Source: SABI01 sp963663665
GTDB lineage: Bacteria > Spirochaetota > Spirochaetia > Sphaerochaetales > Sphaerochaetaceae
Direction of reading: 5' to 3'
NCBI GenBank assembly: GCA_963663665.2
Contig: CAXXKP010000010.1
Location: 372,001-436,000, forward strand
DNA length: 64,000 nt
The position numbers and the translations under genes were made by a program. Positions 33,823-42,730 of the stretch are shown piece after piece. Position 1 is the first letter of the stretch; the number at the start of each line of letters is the position of its first letter. Below the pieces are notes generated by a model. That model had not been told where the DNA came from, ran no database searches, and saw nothing but the letters and a program-made list of their open reading frames with translations.

Positions 33823-34287
33823 TTACCGTCCGTAATTTTTAAGTTCCCTTCGCAAATCTCTTTTCATATCACGATCTTTAATCGTATTTCTCTTATCATG
33901 TTCAGCTTTACCTCGACAAACACTCACTCTTACTTTAACAAAATTTCCTTTTAAATAGACTTGTGTAGGTACTAAGGTCATTCCTTTTTCATCTACTTTT
34001 CTTCTCATTCTTTTTATCTCTTGTTTGTGAGCTAATAGACGTCGGTTTCCTTCAATTTCATGATTTTCAATACTGGCATGTGAATAAGCGCTAATATGAA
34101 GAGAGACCAAAATAAGTGAATTTTTTTCAATCTTCACATAACTATCTCCAAAGCTAAATTTATTTGCACGAATTGATTTAACTTCCGTCCCTTTTAGAGC
34201 GATTCCACATTCAAAATCTTCAACAATCTCGTAATTGAAATAAGCCTTTTTATTTGTCTGTAAAATTTTAATCGATTCTTTAGCCAT
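33823..34287 (-). CDS. smpB: SsrA-binding protein SmpB
   Basis: Partner of tmRNA in trans-translation. I choose the ATG at 34287 (154 residues, MAKESIKILQ); the in-frame GTG at 34296 lies in the upstream gene. NKKAYFNYEIVEDFECGIAL is the family start, followed by GTEVKSIRANKFSFGDSYV, and RRLLAHKQEIKRM lies in the RNA-binding barrel. The basic C-terminal tail KRDLRRELKNYGR would enter the mRNA channel. The upstream gene's TAA overlaps this ATG. The gene is directly upstream of ssrA. Confidence 0.96.
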   Translation of the reverse strand: MAKESIKILQTNKKAYFNYEIVEDFECGIALKGTEVKSIRANKFSFGDSYVKIEKNSLILVSLHISAYSHASIENHEIEGNRRLLAHKQEIKRMRRKVDEKGMTLVPTQVYLKGNFVKVRVSVCRGKAEHDKRNTIKDRDMKRDLRRELKNYGR

Positions 34288-35729
34288 TAGTTCCACGCAA
34301 TCCTAAATCCTGTAGTGTCACTACATTGATTTTTCTTTAGAACGCCGATTGAAGTTTTATCAACGTTAGAAGTATCGTTAAGGTAACTTCCTCCCTTAAT
34401 GATAATATCATTAATAAGGTTTTTATCACTTACATCCCAATTAAGATATCGTTGTAGCGGGATGAATTCATCACCAGTAATTTCCCAAACTCCACCTAAT
34501 AGGGCGACAGGATTAGTGTCATTAGATATATTAAGTAAGCTCTTTTGATAATTTCCCGCAGAATTGTTTATTGCAAATTCTAATTCATCACTAGATGGAA
34601 GTCTTACTATTTTTCCACTTTTCTTACTCAACCATTGGGTATAAGAAAGAGCCGCATAATAACTGATATTTCTAATAGGGGTTTTAGATAAAACTTTCGT
34701 AGTTGGATATATACCCTGAAGGTAGGATTCATCAACTAATCCATCGTCTATGAGATTCTTCGTGTTTGATTTTGCCCAATAAGTATTTTCTTCAATGAAT
34801 TGAGCATATTGGAATTCACTAATTTCTCGTAAAGAAAGATTAAATGAATCAAGAGTAATCTCTTTTTCAAGTGTCTCTACACCTGGATAGGAAAGCGGAC
34901 CTTGCTTTCCTATTGTAGTAGACGATTTTTCATATTTAATTCCATCAATAAAGTATTCATGATATTTAAGTATGGATTGAGTTGTTTTGAGAGGACTTGT
35001 GCTAGCTGAAATCTTTTCACTTACATGATTCTGATTATCAAAAAGCAGAGCAATCTTTTGAGAAATAGATTGTAGGGATGAGACGTCATACCCGACATTT
35101 TGTAAAAGAGAAAGTGCTTTGGTAAAATCATCAAGCATTTCTGTAGATGTAATGAATAAAGAAGAATCCATTAAAAAAGTTTCAATAGGAGAGATATCTG
35201 CATGTTTGGCTGATAAAAAAGTTTCTATTGCAGATTGAAAGAGTGGTGGATAGTGTGTAACATCATTGTATTCCACTACAGCAGAGTATGAAATTATTTC
35301 ATCTTGAAAAGCACGAATATATGATTGAAAAGATTTATCATCTAAATAATAGGATGATGTAACTTCTTGTTCACGAGGAATTAACCATGTAAGGAATAGT
35401 GGATGGGCAACATTTATGGTAACATTTTCTTGCGCGACATTTCTAAAAGAGTAGGTGACTTGATGTTCTCCTGAAGGTAAAAAAACCGTTATTGGAGTCG
35501 TTCCAACATAGGAGCCATCAACAACAACGCTAGAATATGAAATAGGCGAGTCAAAAGTAACTCTTTTTCCACTTTTAATAATTCCTGGTAAGAATCCTAT
35601 AAAAAATAAGATAAGAATTATAACTACAGAATAGATTATAGTGAGGTATACAGGGGGATTAAAACCCAAAATTGGTTTTAATATAACAGGTGTTACTTCT
35701 ATTTTTTCTTTCAATTCTTTTTTTCTCAT
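34287..35729 (-). CDS. PEGA domain / formylglycine-generating-enzyme-like membrane protein
   Basis: The 480 residues start at the ATG at 35729 because a longer frame would overlap divergent lepB. One membrane helix (about 25-48, TIIYSVVIILILFFIGF) is followed by a PEGA domain (about 55-115: VVVDGSYVGTTPITVFLPSG, with EHQVTYSF). A long middle region lacks recognised motifs. The C-terminal FGE/SUMF domain (about 300-480) shows TPIRNISYYAALSYTQWLSK, RLPSSDELEFA, GGVWEITGDE, IIKGGSYL and TTGFRIAWN. Such domains in spirochaetes are usually non-enzymatic surface or periplasmic modules (inference). It has no good Shine-Dalgarno and is followed by smpB. Confidence 0.82.
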   Translation of the reverse strand: MRKKELKEKIEVTPVILKPILGFNPPVYLTIIYSVVIILILFFIGFLPGIIKSGKRVTFDSPISYSSVVVDGSYVGTTPITVFLPSGEHQVTYSFRNVAQENVTINVAHPLFLTWLIPREQEVTSSYYLDDKSFQSYIRAFQDEIISYSAVVEYNDVTHYPPLFQSAIETFLSAKHADISPIETFLMDSSLFITSTEMLDDFTKALSLLQNVGYDVSSLQSISQKIALLFDNQNHVSEKISASTSPLKTTQSILKYHEYFIDGIKYEKSSTTIGKQGPLSYPGVETLEKEITLDSFNLSLREISEFQYAQFIEENTYWAKSNTKNLIDDGLVDESYLQGIYPTTKVLSKTPIRNISYYAALSYTQWLSKKSGKIVRLPSSDELEFAINNSAGNYQKSLLNISNDTNPVALLGGVWEITGDEFIPLQRYLNWDVSDKNLINDIIIKGGSYLNDTSNVDKTSIGVLKKNQCSDTTGFRIAWN

Positions 35730-35739
35730 AGTAATAAGC

Positions 35740-35790
35740 AAATTACTCTTGTAACAACTTATTGTCAATAAGTTCCTATTATGATAATTT
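35740..35790. promoter_or_regulatory. Symmetric divergent promoters with shared -35 palindrome
   Basis: The palindrome ACTTATTGTCAATAAGT (35757-35773) carries TTGTCA (35762-35767) for the plus strand and TTGACA (35768-35763) for the minus strand. Each is 17 bases from a TAATTT, at 35785-35790 (plus) and 35745-35740 (minus). Transcription starts would fall 2 to 5 bases from the two start codons. TATGAT at 35780 is an alternative plus-strand -10. Confidence 0.55.
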
Positions 35791-35798
35791 AAGTTATT

Positions 35799-36797
35799 AT
35801 GAATGCATATGCTACATGGATTACCCATTTTACGGAAAAACAACTCACTAAAAGAAAACGTAGAATTGCGTATGATAAAGCTCAGAAGCAAGAAAAAAAA
35901 ACAATTAAGAAAGAAATCTTAAGTTGGATCGATGCAATCGTTTTTGCTGTTATCTTTGTCCTCATACTCAATCAATTTATTTTTCAACTCTTTATGATAC
36001 CCACTCCTAGTATGGAAGATACATTATTAGTGAAAGATAGGGTTTATGTAAGTAAAGCCAGTTATGGCATTGAAGTATATCCAACTGGACCTAAACTTTT
36101 TTCATCAATTATTCCATTAAGAGATGATGTTATTGTTTTTTATAATCCTGAATATATTTCTCGGGGACCTATTTTTGATATTCTTTCTCAAATGATTTAT
36201 ATGGCTTCTTTTTCTCTTATTAATATTGACAAGGATGAAAATGGGAATCCGCGTGAAAGATTATATGTGAAACGAGCTGCTGCCCTTAGCGGTGATGTAG
36301 TTCACTTCGATAATGGAACTGCTTTTATCAAAGGCTTCGGACAAAGCGAAGGTTTACTAGATCCTGAATTTAGAAAAACAAATAATTTAAGCACTTCTCC
36401 AAAACAAACTATAGATCCTACTTTATATCCAGGTTTTAAAGCATATGGTACGCTTCTTGCCTACCAAGATCTCGAATTAAGTGGATTGTCACCTAGTGAT
36501 GTTATTTCAACATATCAAACTGTAGCAAATTATAAAGGTCTAGTAGACTACTATGAAGTTAATAAGGCAAGAACTAAGACACACAATGAAATAACTCCAT
36601 CTGATTTAATGAGCAGAAGTAATAAAAGTGTATATGATGTAGGTATATATGTTCCACAGGGGTATACCCTTCCTTGTGGTGATAATAGAGATAATTCACA
36701 GGATGGTCGTTATTTTGGTCCAGTAAAGAATTCAAATATTATCGGAAAGGTGAAATTCACATTCTGGCCTTTTTCACGTGTTAAAGTTGTTACATAG
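35799..36797 (+). CDS. lepB: Signal peptidase I
   Basis: Membrane serine protease that removes signal peptides. The 332 residues have a basic cytoplasmic N-terminus, one membrane helix (about 45-68), then PTPSMEDTLLVKDRV with catalytic Ser71 and, further on, RLYVKRAAALSGDVV with Lys158. GDNRDNSQDGRYFGPV is the conserved C-terminal box. The start codon has no Shine-Dalgarno; with the predicted promoter the mRNA would be leaderless or nearly so. A long insertion between the two boxes (about 170-290) is larger than in E. coli-type minimal forms. Confidence 0.95.
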   Translation: MNAYATWITHFTEKQLTKRKRRIAYDKAQKQEKKTIKKEILSWIDAIVFAVIFVLILNQFIFQLFMIPTPSMEDTLLVKDRVYVSKASYGIEVYPTGPKLFSSIIPLRDDVIVFYNPEYISRGPIFDILSQMIYMASFSLINIDKDENGNPRERLYVKRAAALSGDVVHFDNGTAFIKGFGQSEGLLDPEFRKTNNLSTSPKQTIDPTLYPGFKAYGTLLAYQDLELSGLSPSDVISTYQTVANYKGLVDYYEVNKARTKTHNEITPSDLMSRSNKSVYDVGIYVPQGYTLPCGDNRDNSQDGRYFGPVKNSNIIGKVKFTFWPFSRVKVVT

Positions 36798-36802
36798 AAA
36801 AT

Positions 36803-37993
36803 ATGTTTTATACAATTGACCCCAATAGAGAACTTTCTCTGTATATCCATATACCATTTTGTATCACAAAATGTGATTATTGTGCATTTTACTCACTTCC
36901 TGACCAAAAAGAGAAAACAATTGACCAATTCTATCATGTCCTGCGTAGTGAGATCGAAGAAGTAGTTGCTCTACGAAAAAAACCTTTTGTAACAGTTTTC
37001 ATTGGTGGTGGAAATCCTGGTGTACTTGGGAGTGCTCGATTATTAGAAATTGTTAGTATAATTACTTCATTAGGAAGAGTTGAAGAATTTTCTATTGAAA
37101 TGAATCCTGAGTCCTTAACAAACGAGATGGATATCTTGTTTACCCATGGAATTAATAGACTAAGTATTGGAATACAAACTTTGAATGAAAATCATTTACA
37201 AACTCTTCAACGCAGTGCTTCAAAAGATTCAACGTTTAATGCTTTAAGGAAAGTTAATCAGCTTAAATTGGATTACCACCTCAATGTGAATGTTGATATT
37301 ATGACTTGTATTCCAGGGCAAACGATAGAGGATAGCATTTTTGATATTGATACAATAGTTGAAATTGCAAACCCAGATCATATTTCTCTCTATAATCTCA
37401 CTTGGGAAGAGGGGACTAAACTTACTAAAAAAAAGAATGCTGCACTTCTCATTCCAATCAATGAAGAAGAAGAAAGAGAATTCCTTATACAATTATGGCA
37501 ACACCTTCAAGAAAAAGGTTTCCATCAGTATGAAATTTCTAATTTTTCAAAACAAGAAAAAGATGTGTGCAAACATAATAATAGATATTGGGCATTAAAA
37601 GATTATATCGGAATCGGACCTTCTAGTGTAGGCTCCTTCCATAAAGATAATAAATTCATAAGAATTACTGGAATCTCTTCGGTTCAACACTATATCTCTT
37701 CACAAACAAAATATACTGAAGAGATCATTTCAAAAAACGCAGAAATGATTGAATACCTCTTGGTACGATTAAGAGTAGTACAAGGGATAGATAAAGTAGA
37801 TTTCAATACTCGTTTCAATTATTCTTTTGATGATTTGTTTTCGGATGAATTACAGTTCTTAAAAAATAATATGAATAATGAAGTTATTAATGCACAGAAT
37901 TCTTTCTCTTTAACTGTTTCCGGTCTTTTATTAAGTGATTCTATCATCTCTTTATTAACACAACCACTCTTTAAGACACATACCCCTACTTGA
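36803..37993 (+). CDS. hemW: HemW-like radical SAM protein
   Basis: The 396 residues carry the radical SAM cluster motif CITKCDYCAF in an N-terminal YIHIPFC context. FIGGGNPGVLG, SIEMNPESLT, RLSIGIQTLNENHLQTLQR and the HNNRYWALKDYIGIGPSSVGSF segment are typical of the HemN/HemW family. HemW-type proteins are now thought to act in haem handling rather than as coproporphyrinogen oxidases. No other haem genes are in the window. It starts six bases after lepB. Confidence 0.88.
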   Translation: MFYTIDPNRELSLYIHIPFCITKCDYCAFYSLPDQKEKTIDQFYHVLRSEIEEVVALRKKPFVTVFIGGGNPGVLGSARLLEIVSIITSLGRVEEFSIEMNPESLTNEMDILFTHGINRLSIGIQTLNENHLQTLQRSASKDSTFNALRKVNQLKLDYHLNVNVDIMTCIPGQTIEDSIFDIDTIVEIANPDHISLYNLTWEEGTKLTKKKNAALLIPINEEEEREFLIQLWQHLQEKGFHQYEISNFSKQEKDVCKHNNRYWALKDYIGIGPSSVGSFHKDNKFIRITGISSVQHYISSQTKYTEEIISKNAEMIEYLLVRLRVVQGIDKVDFNTRFNYSFDDLFSDELQFLKNNMNNEVINAQNSFSLTVSGLLLSDSIISLLTQPLFKTHTPT

Positions 37994-38018
37994 CTGTAAA
38001 ATTTGGGCATGATAACCT
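37990..38018 (+). promoter_or_regulatory. Possible promoter upstream of yebC
   Basis: TTGACT (37990-37995) overlaps the hemW stop; TAACCT (38013-38018) follows after 17 bases but matches the -10 consensus poorly. Confidence 0.3.
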
Positions 38019-38073
38019 AAGACGGCTCTATGAAATGAAAAAGTAAACTTAAAATAAAGAGGTGTAATTATTT

Positions 38074-38820
38074 ATGTCCGGGCATAGTAAATGGGCAACT
38101 ATTAAACACAAAAAAGGTCTCGCTGATGCAAAAAGAGGCCAGAAATTTACAAAACTGATAAAAGAAATATCTGTAGCAGCAAAAATTGGTGGGGGAGACC
38201 CAGAATCTAATGCTCAATTAAGAACTGCTGTTCTAAAGGCTAAGGCTGAAAACATGCCTAAAGACAATATCGAAAGAGCTATTAAAAAGGGTATTGGTGA
38301 GATGGGGGACTCCACGTACTATGAACTCACTTATGAAGGATATGCTCCAGGTGGTGTAGCACTTATTATAGACACTCTTACAGATAATAAAAACAGAACC
38401 GCAGCAGATGTACGAAGTACTCTTACTAAACTTGGTGGTTCGTTAGGAACAAGTGGCTCGGTTGCCTATATGTTTCAAACTAAAGGTATTATCACCTATG
38501 ATGAAGAAACGTATACTGAAGACGAAATATTAGAAGCAGCTCTTGATTTAGGAGCGTTAGATATAAGTACGAGTGATGGAATTATTGAAGTTGTAACTGA
38601 ACCTAGCGATTTTGCATCTGTTCTTGAAGGAATGCAAGCTGCAAATTTCTCCGAAAGTAGTGCTGAAGTAAATAAAATTGCTGATGTAATGGTTTCAGTA
38701 GAAAACGAAAGGATTGCTAAAGTCTTACGAATAATTGACCGACTTGAAGAGTTAGATGATGTTCAACAAGTTTCTTCTAATTTAGATATTCCTGACGACT
38801 ACGAAGACAACGAGGAATAA
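38074..38820 (+). CDS. yebC: YebC/PmpR family regulatory protein
   Basis: The 248 residues start with the family signature MSGHSKWATIKHKKGLADAK, then KENMPKDNIERAIKKG-like (here AENMPKDNIERAIKKGIG) and YEGYAPGGVALIIDTLTDN. YebC proteins are reported as transcription regulators of ruv genes and recently as translation factors easing ribosome stalling. Here it precedes ruvCAB, the classical neighbourhood. GAGGTG is upstream of the start, and the acidic C-terminus (DIPDDYEDNEE) is family-like. Confidence 0.96.
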   Translation: MSGHSKWATIKHKKGLADAKRGQKFTKLIKEISVAAKIGGGDPESNAQLRTAVLKAKAENMPKDNIERAIKKGIGEMGDSTYYELTYEGYAPGGVALIIDTLTDNKNRTAADVRSTLTKLGGSLGTSGSVAYMFQTKGIITYDEETYTEDEILEAALDLGALDISTSDGIIEVVTEPSDFASVLEGMQAANFSESSAEVNKIADVMVSVENERIAKVLRIIDRLEELDDVQQVSSNLDIPDDYEDNEE

Positions 38821-38821
38821 G

Positions 38822-39313
38822 ATGAGAATACTGGGTATAGATCCAGGTCTCGCAAATACAGGCTGGGGAGTGATTGATGTTTTACAACAACACTACCGGC
38901 CTGTTTCATATGGTACTATCTCTACAAAAACATCAATGAGTAAAGAGATGCGTATTTTTACAATTGCAAGTAAGGTGGGAGAGTTAGCTCTCACTCACTC
39001 TGTTGATATTGTTTCTATAGAGGATATCTTCTTTGCTCAAAATGTAACATCAGCTATAACGGTAGCAAAAGTAATTGGTGCAATAATTCAACAAATACAT
39101 CTCCTTAATTTAGAGATAGTCGTTTTCACACCACTACAAATTAAAATGGCTGTAACGGGTTTTGGAACAGCAGAAAAAAGACAGGTACAAGAGATGGTAA
39201 AATTATTACTCTCCTTAGAAAAAATCCCTAAGCCAGATCATGCGGCAGACTCTCTAGCTGCTGCAATATGTCTTGCAACACAGTCAAATTCGTATAGATT
39301 GAAACTCCATTAA
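38822..39313 (+). CDS. ruvC: Holliday junction resolvase RuvC
   Basis: Endonuclease that resolves four-way junctions with RuvAB. The 163 residues contain the catalytic acid residues in MRILGIDPGLANTGWG, in SIEDIFFAQN and in PKPDHAADSLAAAI. The start follows the yebC stop by one base with a GAGGAA Shine-Dalgarno inside the yebC end. The ruvC-ruvA-ruvB order is conserved. Confidence 0.96.
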   Translation: MRILGIDPGLANTGWGVIDVLQQHYRPVSYGTISTKTSMSKEMRIFTIASKVGELALTHSVDIVSIEDIFFAQNVTSAITVAKVIGAIIQQIHLLNLEIVVFTPLQIKMAVTGFGTAEKRQVQEMVKLLLSLEKIPKPDHAADSLAAAICLATQSNSYRLKLH

Positions 39314-39325
39314 AGAGGTGATTCC

Positions 39326-39952
39326 ATGATACATGCAGTTATAGGTGAAATTGTTGAGACATCCTCAAACAAAATCGTAATTCGAACAGCCGGTGGCGTA
39401 GAATATGAGATACTTGTCTCAAGTCAAACAGCAAGTAAAATATCTCAATTATCTCACGATGATAGAAAAGGAGTAAGGATTCTTACTCATTTACAGCACA
39501 GAGAAGATAGTATGATCCTCTTTGGCTTTAGTGATGATAGTGAAAGGTCTGTATTCCTAGAGCTTATAAAAGTGAATGGAATTGGGGCAAAACAAGCTTT
39601 AAAAATATTGAGTGGAATACAAATTAAAGCATTTATACATGCCCTTGATACTAACAACTTATCATATATTTCCTCAATTCCCGGAATAGGTCCAAAAACG
39701 AGTCAAAAAATCATCTTAGCTCTTCGTGATACGATAATTGTTGATAGTGTTCATACAAAGAATTCTCAATCTTCAGTAGATTCTCGCTATAGTGATCTTG
39801 TTGTCTCTCTTTGTGATATGGGTTATGATAAAAAACAGGTAATTACCATAGTACAATCGCTTATTGAACAACATAGCGATGTATTAGCTCAAAAAAGTTT
39901 ACATGAAAACGAAGAGTTTCTCTTCAAGCATGCAATTATAGCATTGGGGTAA
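39326..39952 (+). CDS. ruvA: Holliday junction DNA helicase subunit RuvA
   Basis: Junction-binding subunit. The 208 residues start MIHAVIGEIVETSSNKIVI with an OB-fold. Two helix-hairpin-helix motifs follow, VNGIGAKQALKILSG and ISSIPGIGPKTSQKII, and a C-terminal domain (about 155-208) that contacts RuvB, with LVVSLCDMGYDKKQV. AGAGGTG precedes the start. It lies three bases before ruvB. Confidence 0.95.
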   Translation: MIHAVIGEIVETSSNKIVIRTAGGVEYEILVSSQTASKISQLSHDDRKGVRILTHLQHREDSMILFGFSDDSERSVFLELIKVNGIGAKQALKILSGIQIKAFIHALDTNNLSYISSIPGIGPKTSQKIILALRDTIIVDSVHTKNSQSSVDSRYSDLVVSLCDMGYDKKQVITIVQSLIEQHSDVLAQKSLHENEEFLFKHAIIALG

Positions 39953-39954
39953 AA

Positions 39955-41001
39955 GTGGCAATAGATAATGAATTAGAAACATCCCTTCTTTCTTCCTCGT
40001 TTCAACAAGACAATGATGTGAATGAAAATATTTTACGTCCAAAAACTCTCCACGATTTTCAAGGCCAACAGCGGATAAAAGAGAATTTGTCAGTTTTTAT
40101 TCAAGCAGCAAGGGAGAGAAAAGATGCCCTTGACCACGTGTTTCTTATTGGTCCTCCAGGACTTGGTAAAACAACTCTTGCTTCCATTATAGCTAATGAG
40201 ATGGGTTCTGAAATTAGAATGACAAGTGCCCCAGCACTTGAGAAACCGAAAGATTTAGCAGGTATTCTTACAAATGTTACCGAAAACAGTGTTTTCTTTA
40301 TTGATGAAATACACAGGATGAGACCTGTACTTGAAGAAATGCTGTATATTGCTATGGAAGATTACGAAATCGATTGGATCATTGGACAAGGTCCGGCTGC
40401 TAGAACGATCCGTATTCCTATTCCCAAATTCACCCTTATTGGAGCCACTACAAAGGCTGGACAAGTATCTTCTCCTCTTTACTCTCGCTTTGGTATTACT
40501 TGCAGAATTGAATTCTATACAGAGGAAGAATTACAGAATATTATACGACGAAGTAGCGCTATCTTAGAAACTAAAATAACAGACGAAGCAATTTCCCTCT
40601 TAGCTAAGAGTTCACGAGGAACTCCTCGCATAGCGAACAGACTATTACGTAGACTAAGAGATTATGCAATGGTTCTAGGAAATGGTGTTATAGATAAAGA
40701 AATAGTAACTCTAAGTATGGAACGACTTGGAATCGATGAAATGGGTTTTGAAGAACAAGACCGAAATATTTTACGTACAATCATAGAGTTTTATGATGGA
40801 GGCCCAGTTGGTGCTGAAACTCTTGCAATATCCGTCGGTGAAGCAATTGAATCTTTAGAAGACTTCTATGAACCATATCTCATTCAAAAAGGGTATTTAA
40901 AAAGAACCCCGAGAGGGAGAATGGTCACTTCCTTAGCGTATCAATTGTTAGGAATTGAAACCACAAGGAGTGATGATGGACATCAAGGAATTCTCTTTTA
41001 A
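39955..41001 (+). CDS. ruvB: Holliday junction branch migration ATPase RuvB
   Basis: AAA+ motor that drives branch migration. The 348 residues begin at a GTG (39955). RPKTLHDFQGQQRIKENL, the P-loop IGPPGLGKTTLA, Walker B FFIDEIHRM, sensor GATTKAG, arginine-finger region SPLYSRFGI and GTPRIANRLLRRLRD are intact, with a winged-helix C-terminus ending in the KGYLKRTPRGRMVT type sequence. The final 26 bases overlap queA. Confidence 0.97.
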   Translation: MAIDNELETSLLSSSFQQDNDVNENILRPKTLHDFQGQQRIKENLSVFIQAARERKDALDHVFLIGPPGLGKTTLASIIANEMGSEIRMTSAPALEKPKDLAGILTNVTENSVFFIDEIHRMRPVLEEMLYIAMEDYEIDWIIGQGPAARTIRIPIPKFTLIGATTKAGQVSSPLYSRFGITCRIEFYTEEELQNIIRRSSAILETKITDEAISLLAKSSRGTPRIANRLLRRLRDYAMVLGNGVIDKEIVTLSMERLGIDEMGFEEQDRNILRTIIEFYDGGPVGAETLAISVGEAIESLEDFYEPYLIQKGYLKRTPRGRMVTSLAYQLLGIETTRSDDGHQGILF

Positions 41002-42007
41002 TTTACCCTCACATCTTATAGCGCAATACCCCTCAGACAAACGAGGAGAATCTCGACTTCTCATATTAGATAGATCGTCACAGAAGCTTATAGACTCGAA
41101 TATCAAAGATATCGCTTCCTTTTTGCCTGAAAACGGTGTTTTGGTAATCAACGACTCGAAGGTAAGAAAAGCTCGTGTATATGGAACTAGTGAAACTGGA
41201 GCAAAAGTAGAATTCTTATTCTTAAACCCACTTACAGATAATTCGTGGCTTGTTATGGTGAGTAAGAGTAAAAGGCAAAAAGTTGGTAAAACCTACAACT
41301 TCAATCATCCTACTAAAACGATTATTGGTACTATTGTTGATGAAACTCCTGATGGTAAAGTTGTCTCTTTTAATGAAGATATTGATGAAACATTTTTCGA
41401 TACAGTAGGACATGTTCCACTCCCTCCATATATCAAAAGAGAAGATAAGTTTCTTGACGCTTCTCGTTATCAAACAATTTATGCGCAAACAAGTGGTTCA
41501 GTCGCAGCTCCAACTGCTGGACTACACTTCACAGAAAATGTTATGAACGCAATCAGAGAAAAGGGTATTAGCCTAGCTCCTGTTACACTCCATGTCGGTC
41601 CTGGCACATTCCTTCCAGTACGTTCTACAAATCTTGAAGAACATATTATGCACAGAGAATATTATGAAATTAGTGAGAATACAGCACAAATCGTGAATCA
41701 GGCAAAAAGAGATGGAAGACCAATCATTGCTGTAGGCACAACGAGTGTGAGAACATTAGAAAGTGCATGGGACGAAGATAGAGGAATATTAAGAAGTGGG
41801 AAGAATTCAACAAAATTATTTATAACACCTTCCTATACGTTTAAAGTTGTTAACCATTTAATTACAAACTTTCATACACCTGAGTCAACGTTATTAGTAT
41901 TGGTTTCGACTTTTGCAAACAAGGAACTGATAGATAAAGCTTACACTCATGCAATAGAAGAAGAATATCATTTCTTCTCCTACGGAGATGCAATGCTCAT
42001 CTTATAA
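40976..42007 (+). CDS. queA: tRNA preQ1(34) S-adenosylmethionine ribosyltransferase-isomerase
   Basis: Adds the SAM-derived ribosyl group to preQ1 in queuosine synthesis. I choose the ATG at 40976 (343 residues, MDIKEFSFNLP) because AAGGAG at 40965-40970 is five bases away. LIAQYPSDKRGESRLLILDR, NDSKVRKARV, TSGSVAAPTAGLHFTE, TLHVGPGTFLPVR and NLEEHIMHREYYEI are family motifs, with NLITNFHTPESTLLVLV-like near the end. It overlaps ruvB at the start and convergent tmk by six bases at the end. Confidence 0.96.
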   Translation: MDIKEFSFNLPSHLIAQYPSDKRGESRLLILDRSSQKLIDSNIKDIASFLPENGVLVINDSKVRKARVYGTSETGAKVEFLFLNPLTDNSWLVMVSKSKRQKVGKTYNFNHPTKTIIGTIVDETPDGKVVSFNEDIDETFFDTVGHVPLPPYIKREDKFLDASRYQTIYAQTSGSVAAPTAGLHFTENVMNAIREKGISLAPVTLHVGPGTFLPVRSTNLEEHIMHREYYEISENTAQIVNQAKRDGRPIIAVGTTSVRTLESAWDEDRGILRSGKNSTKLFITPSYTFKVVNHLITNFHTPESTLLVLVSTFANKELIDKAYTHAIEEEYHFFSYGDAMLIL

Positions 42008-42622
42008 AAGATTCATTTTGACTAAGATATCATATATAGCATCAGTTATCTCTTGTGGACTTTTTGTTCCATCAAGTGTAAAAAGTTTAACATCTTCTGG
42101 TAATTCACTAAAAATCTTATCATAATTTTGTTTCACAAGGGTGAGAAATTCTCTATGTTCGAATATCTCTTTATCACCATTTCTTTCATCAATTCTATAA
42201 AGACAATCCTCTACTGGAGTATCAATAAAGAAGATAAACTCAGGGTAGGGAAATTGATTTATTGATAAAACTTTTTCATAACCACATTCTATTGATTGGT
42301 ATGCCAATGATGAGAAAACATATCGATCACTAATAACGATTTCTCCCTTTTCTAGTCTTTGAACAATACCTGTAATAGGATGGTTGAGATGATCTTCTCT
42401 ATCAGCTGCAAATAATAAAGCTAGCGCAAGTGGTGTAGTTACCACTTCTTTACGAAGAACTTGTCTCACGAGAGTTCCTAAGGAGGAGGATGTTGGTTCA
42501 AAAGTTGCATGAGTTAAAAGTGTTTTTTGATCAAAGAGTTCGACAATACGTTTCAATTGGGTTGTAGTACCTGAACCATCTAACCCTTCAATTACAATAA
42601 ATCTTGATAAAACCTTATTCAT
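42002..42622 (-). CDS. tmk: Thymidylate kinase with atypical P-loop
   Basis: dTMP kinase for DNA precursor supply. The 206 residues begin with FIVIEGLDGSGTTTQLKRI. The P-loop lysine that normally follows the last glycine is Thr19 here. DREDHLNHPI, KGEIVISDRYVFSSLAYQ (the DRY/DRF nucleotide-binding site) and FIDTPVEDCLYRI are typical. The start has AAGGAG upstream; a TTGCTC-N16-TACAAT promoter match lies at 42647-42674. The missing lysine could reduce activity or be a known subfamily form. Confidence 0.9.
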   Translation of the reverse strand: MNKVLSRFIVIEGLDGSGTTTQLKRIVELFDQKTLLTHATFEPTSSSLGTLVRQVLRKEVVTTPLALALLFAADREDHLNHPITGIVQRLEKGEIVISDRYVFSSLAYQSIECGYEKVLSINQFPYPEFIFFIDTPVEDCLYRIDERNGDKEIFEHREFLTLVKQNYDKIFSELPEDVKLFTLDGTKSPQEITDAIYDILVKMNLL

Positions 42623-42730
42623 ATAGCACTCCTTACTTCTTAAACATTGTATCTAAATGGCCAATGTTGAGCAACTAAGATATTGAAAAAAGGGTATGTA
42701 AACCACCCATTTATCGGTATACTATAGACC

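Noticed and set aside
33550..33954. 134-codon plus-strand frame
   Set aside because: It lies across the tmRNA gene and smpB on the other strand, has no Shine-Dalgarno and encodes no recognisable protein.
35799..35891. Longer N-terminus for the PEGA/FGE protein (start at 35891)
   Set aside because: It would overlap the divergent lepB start by over 90 bases and adds a sequence without family character.
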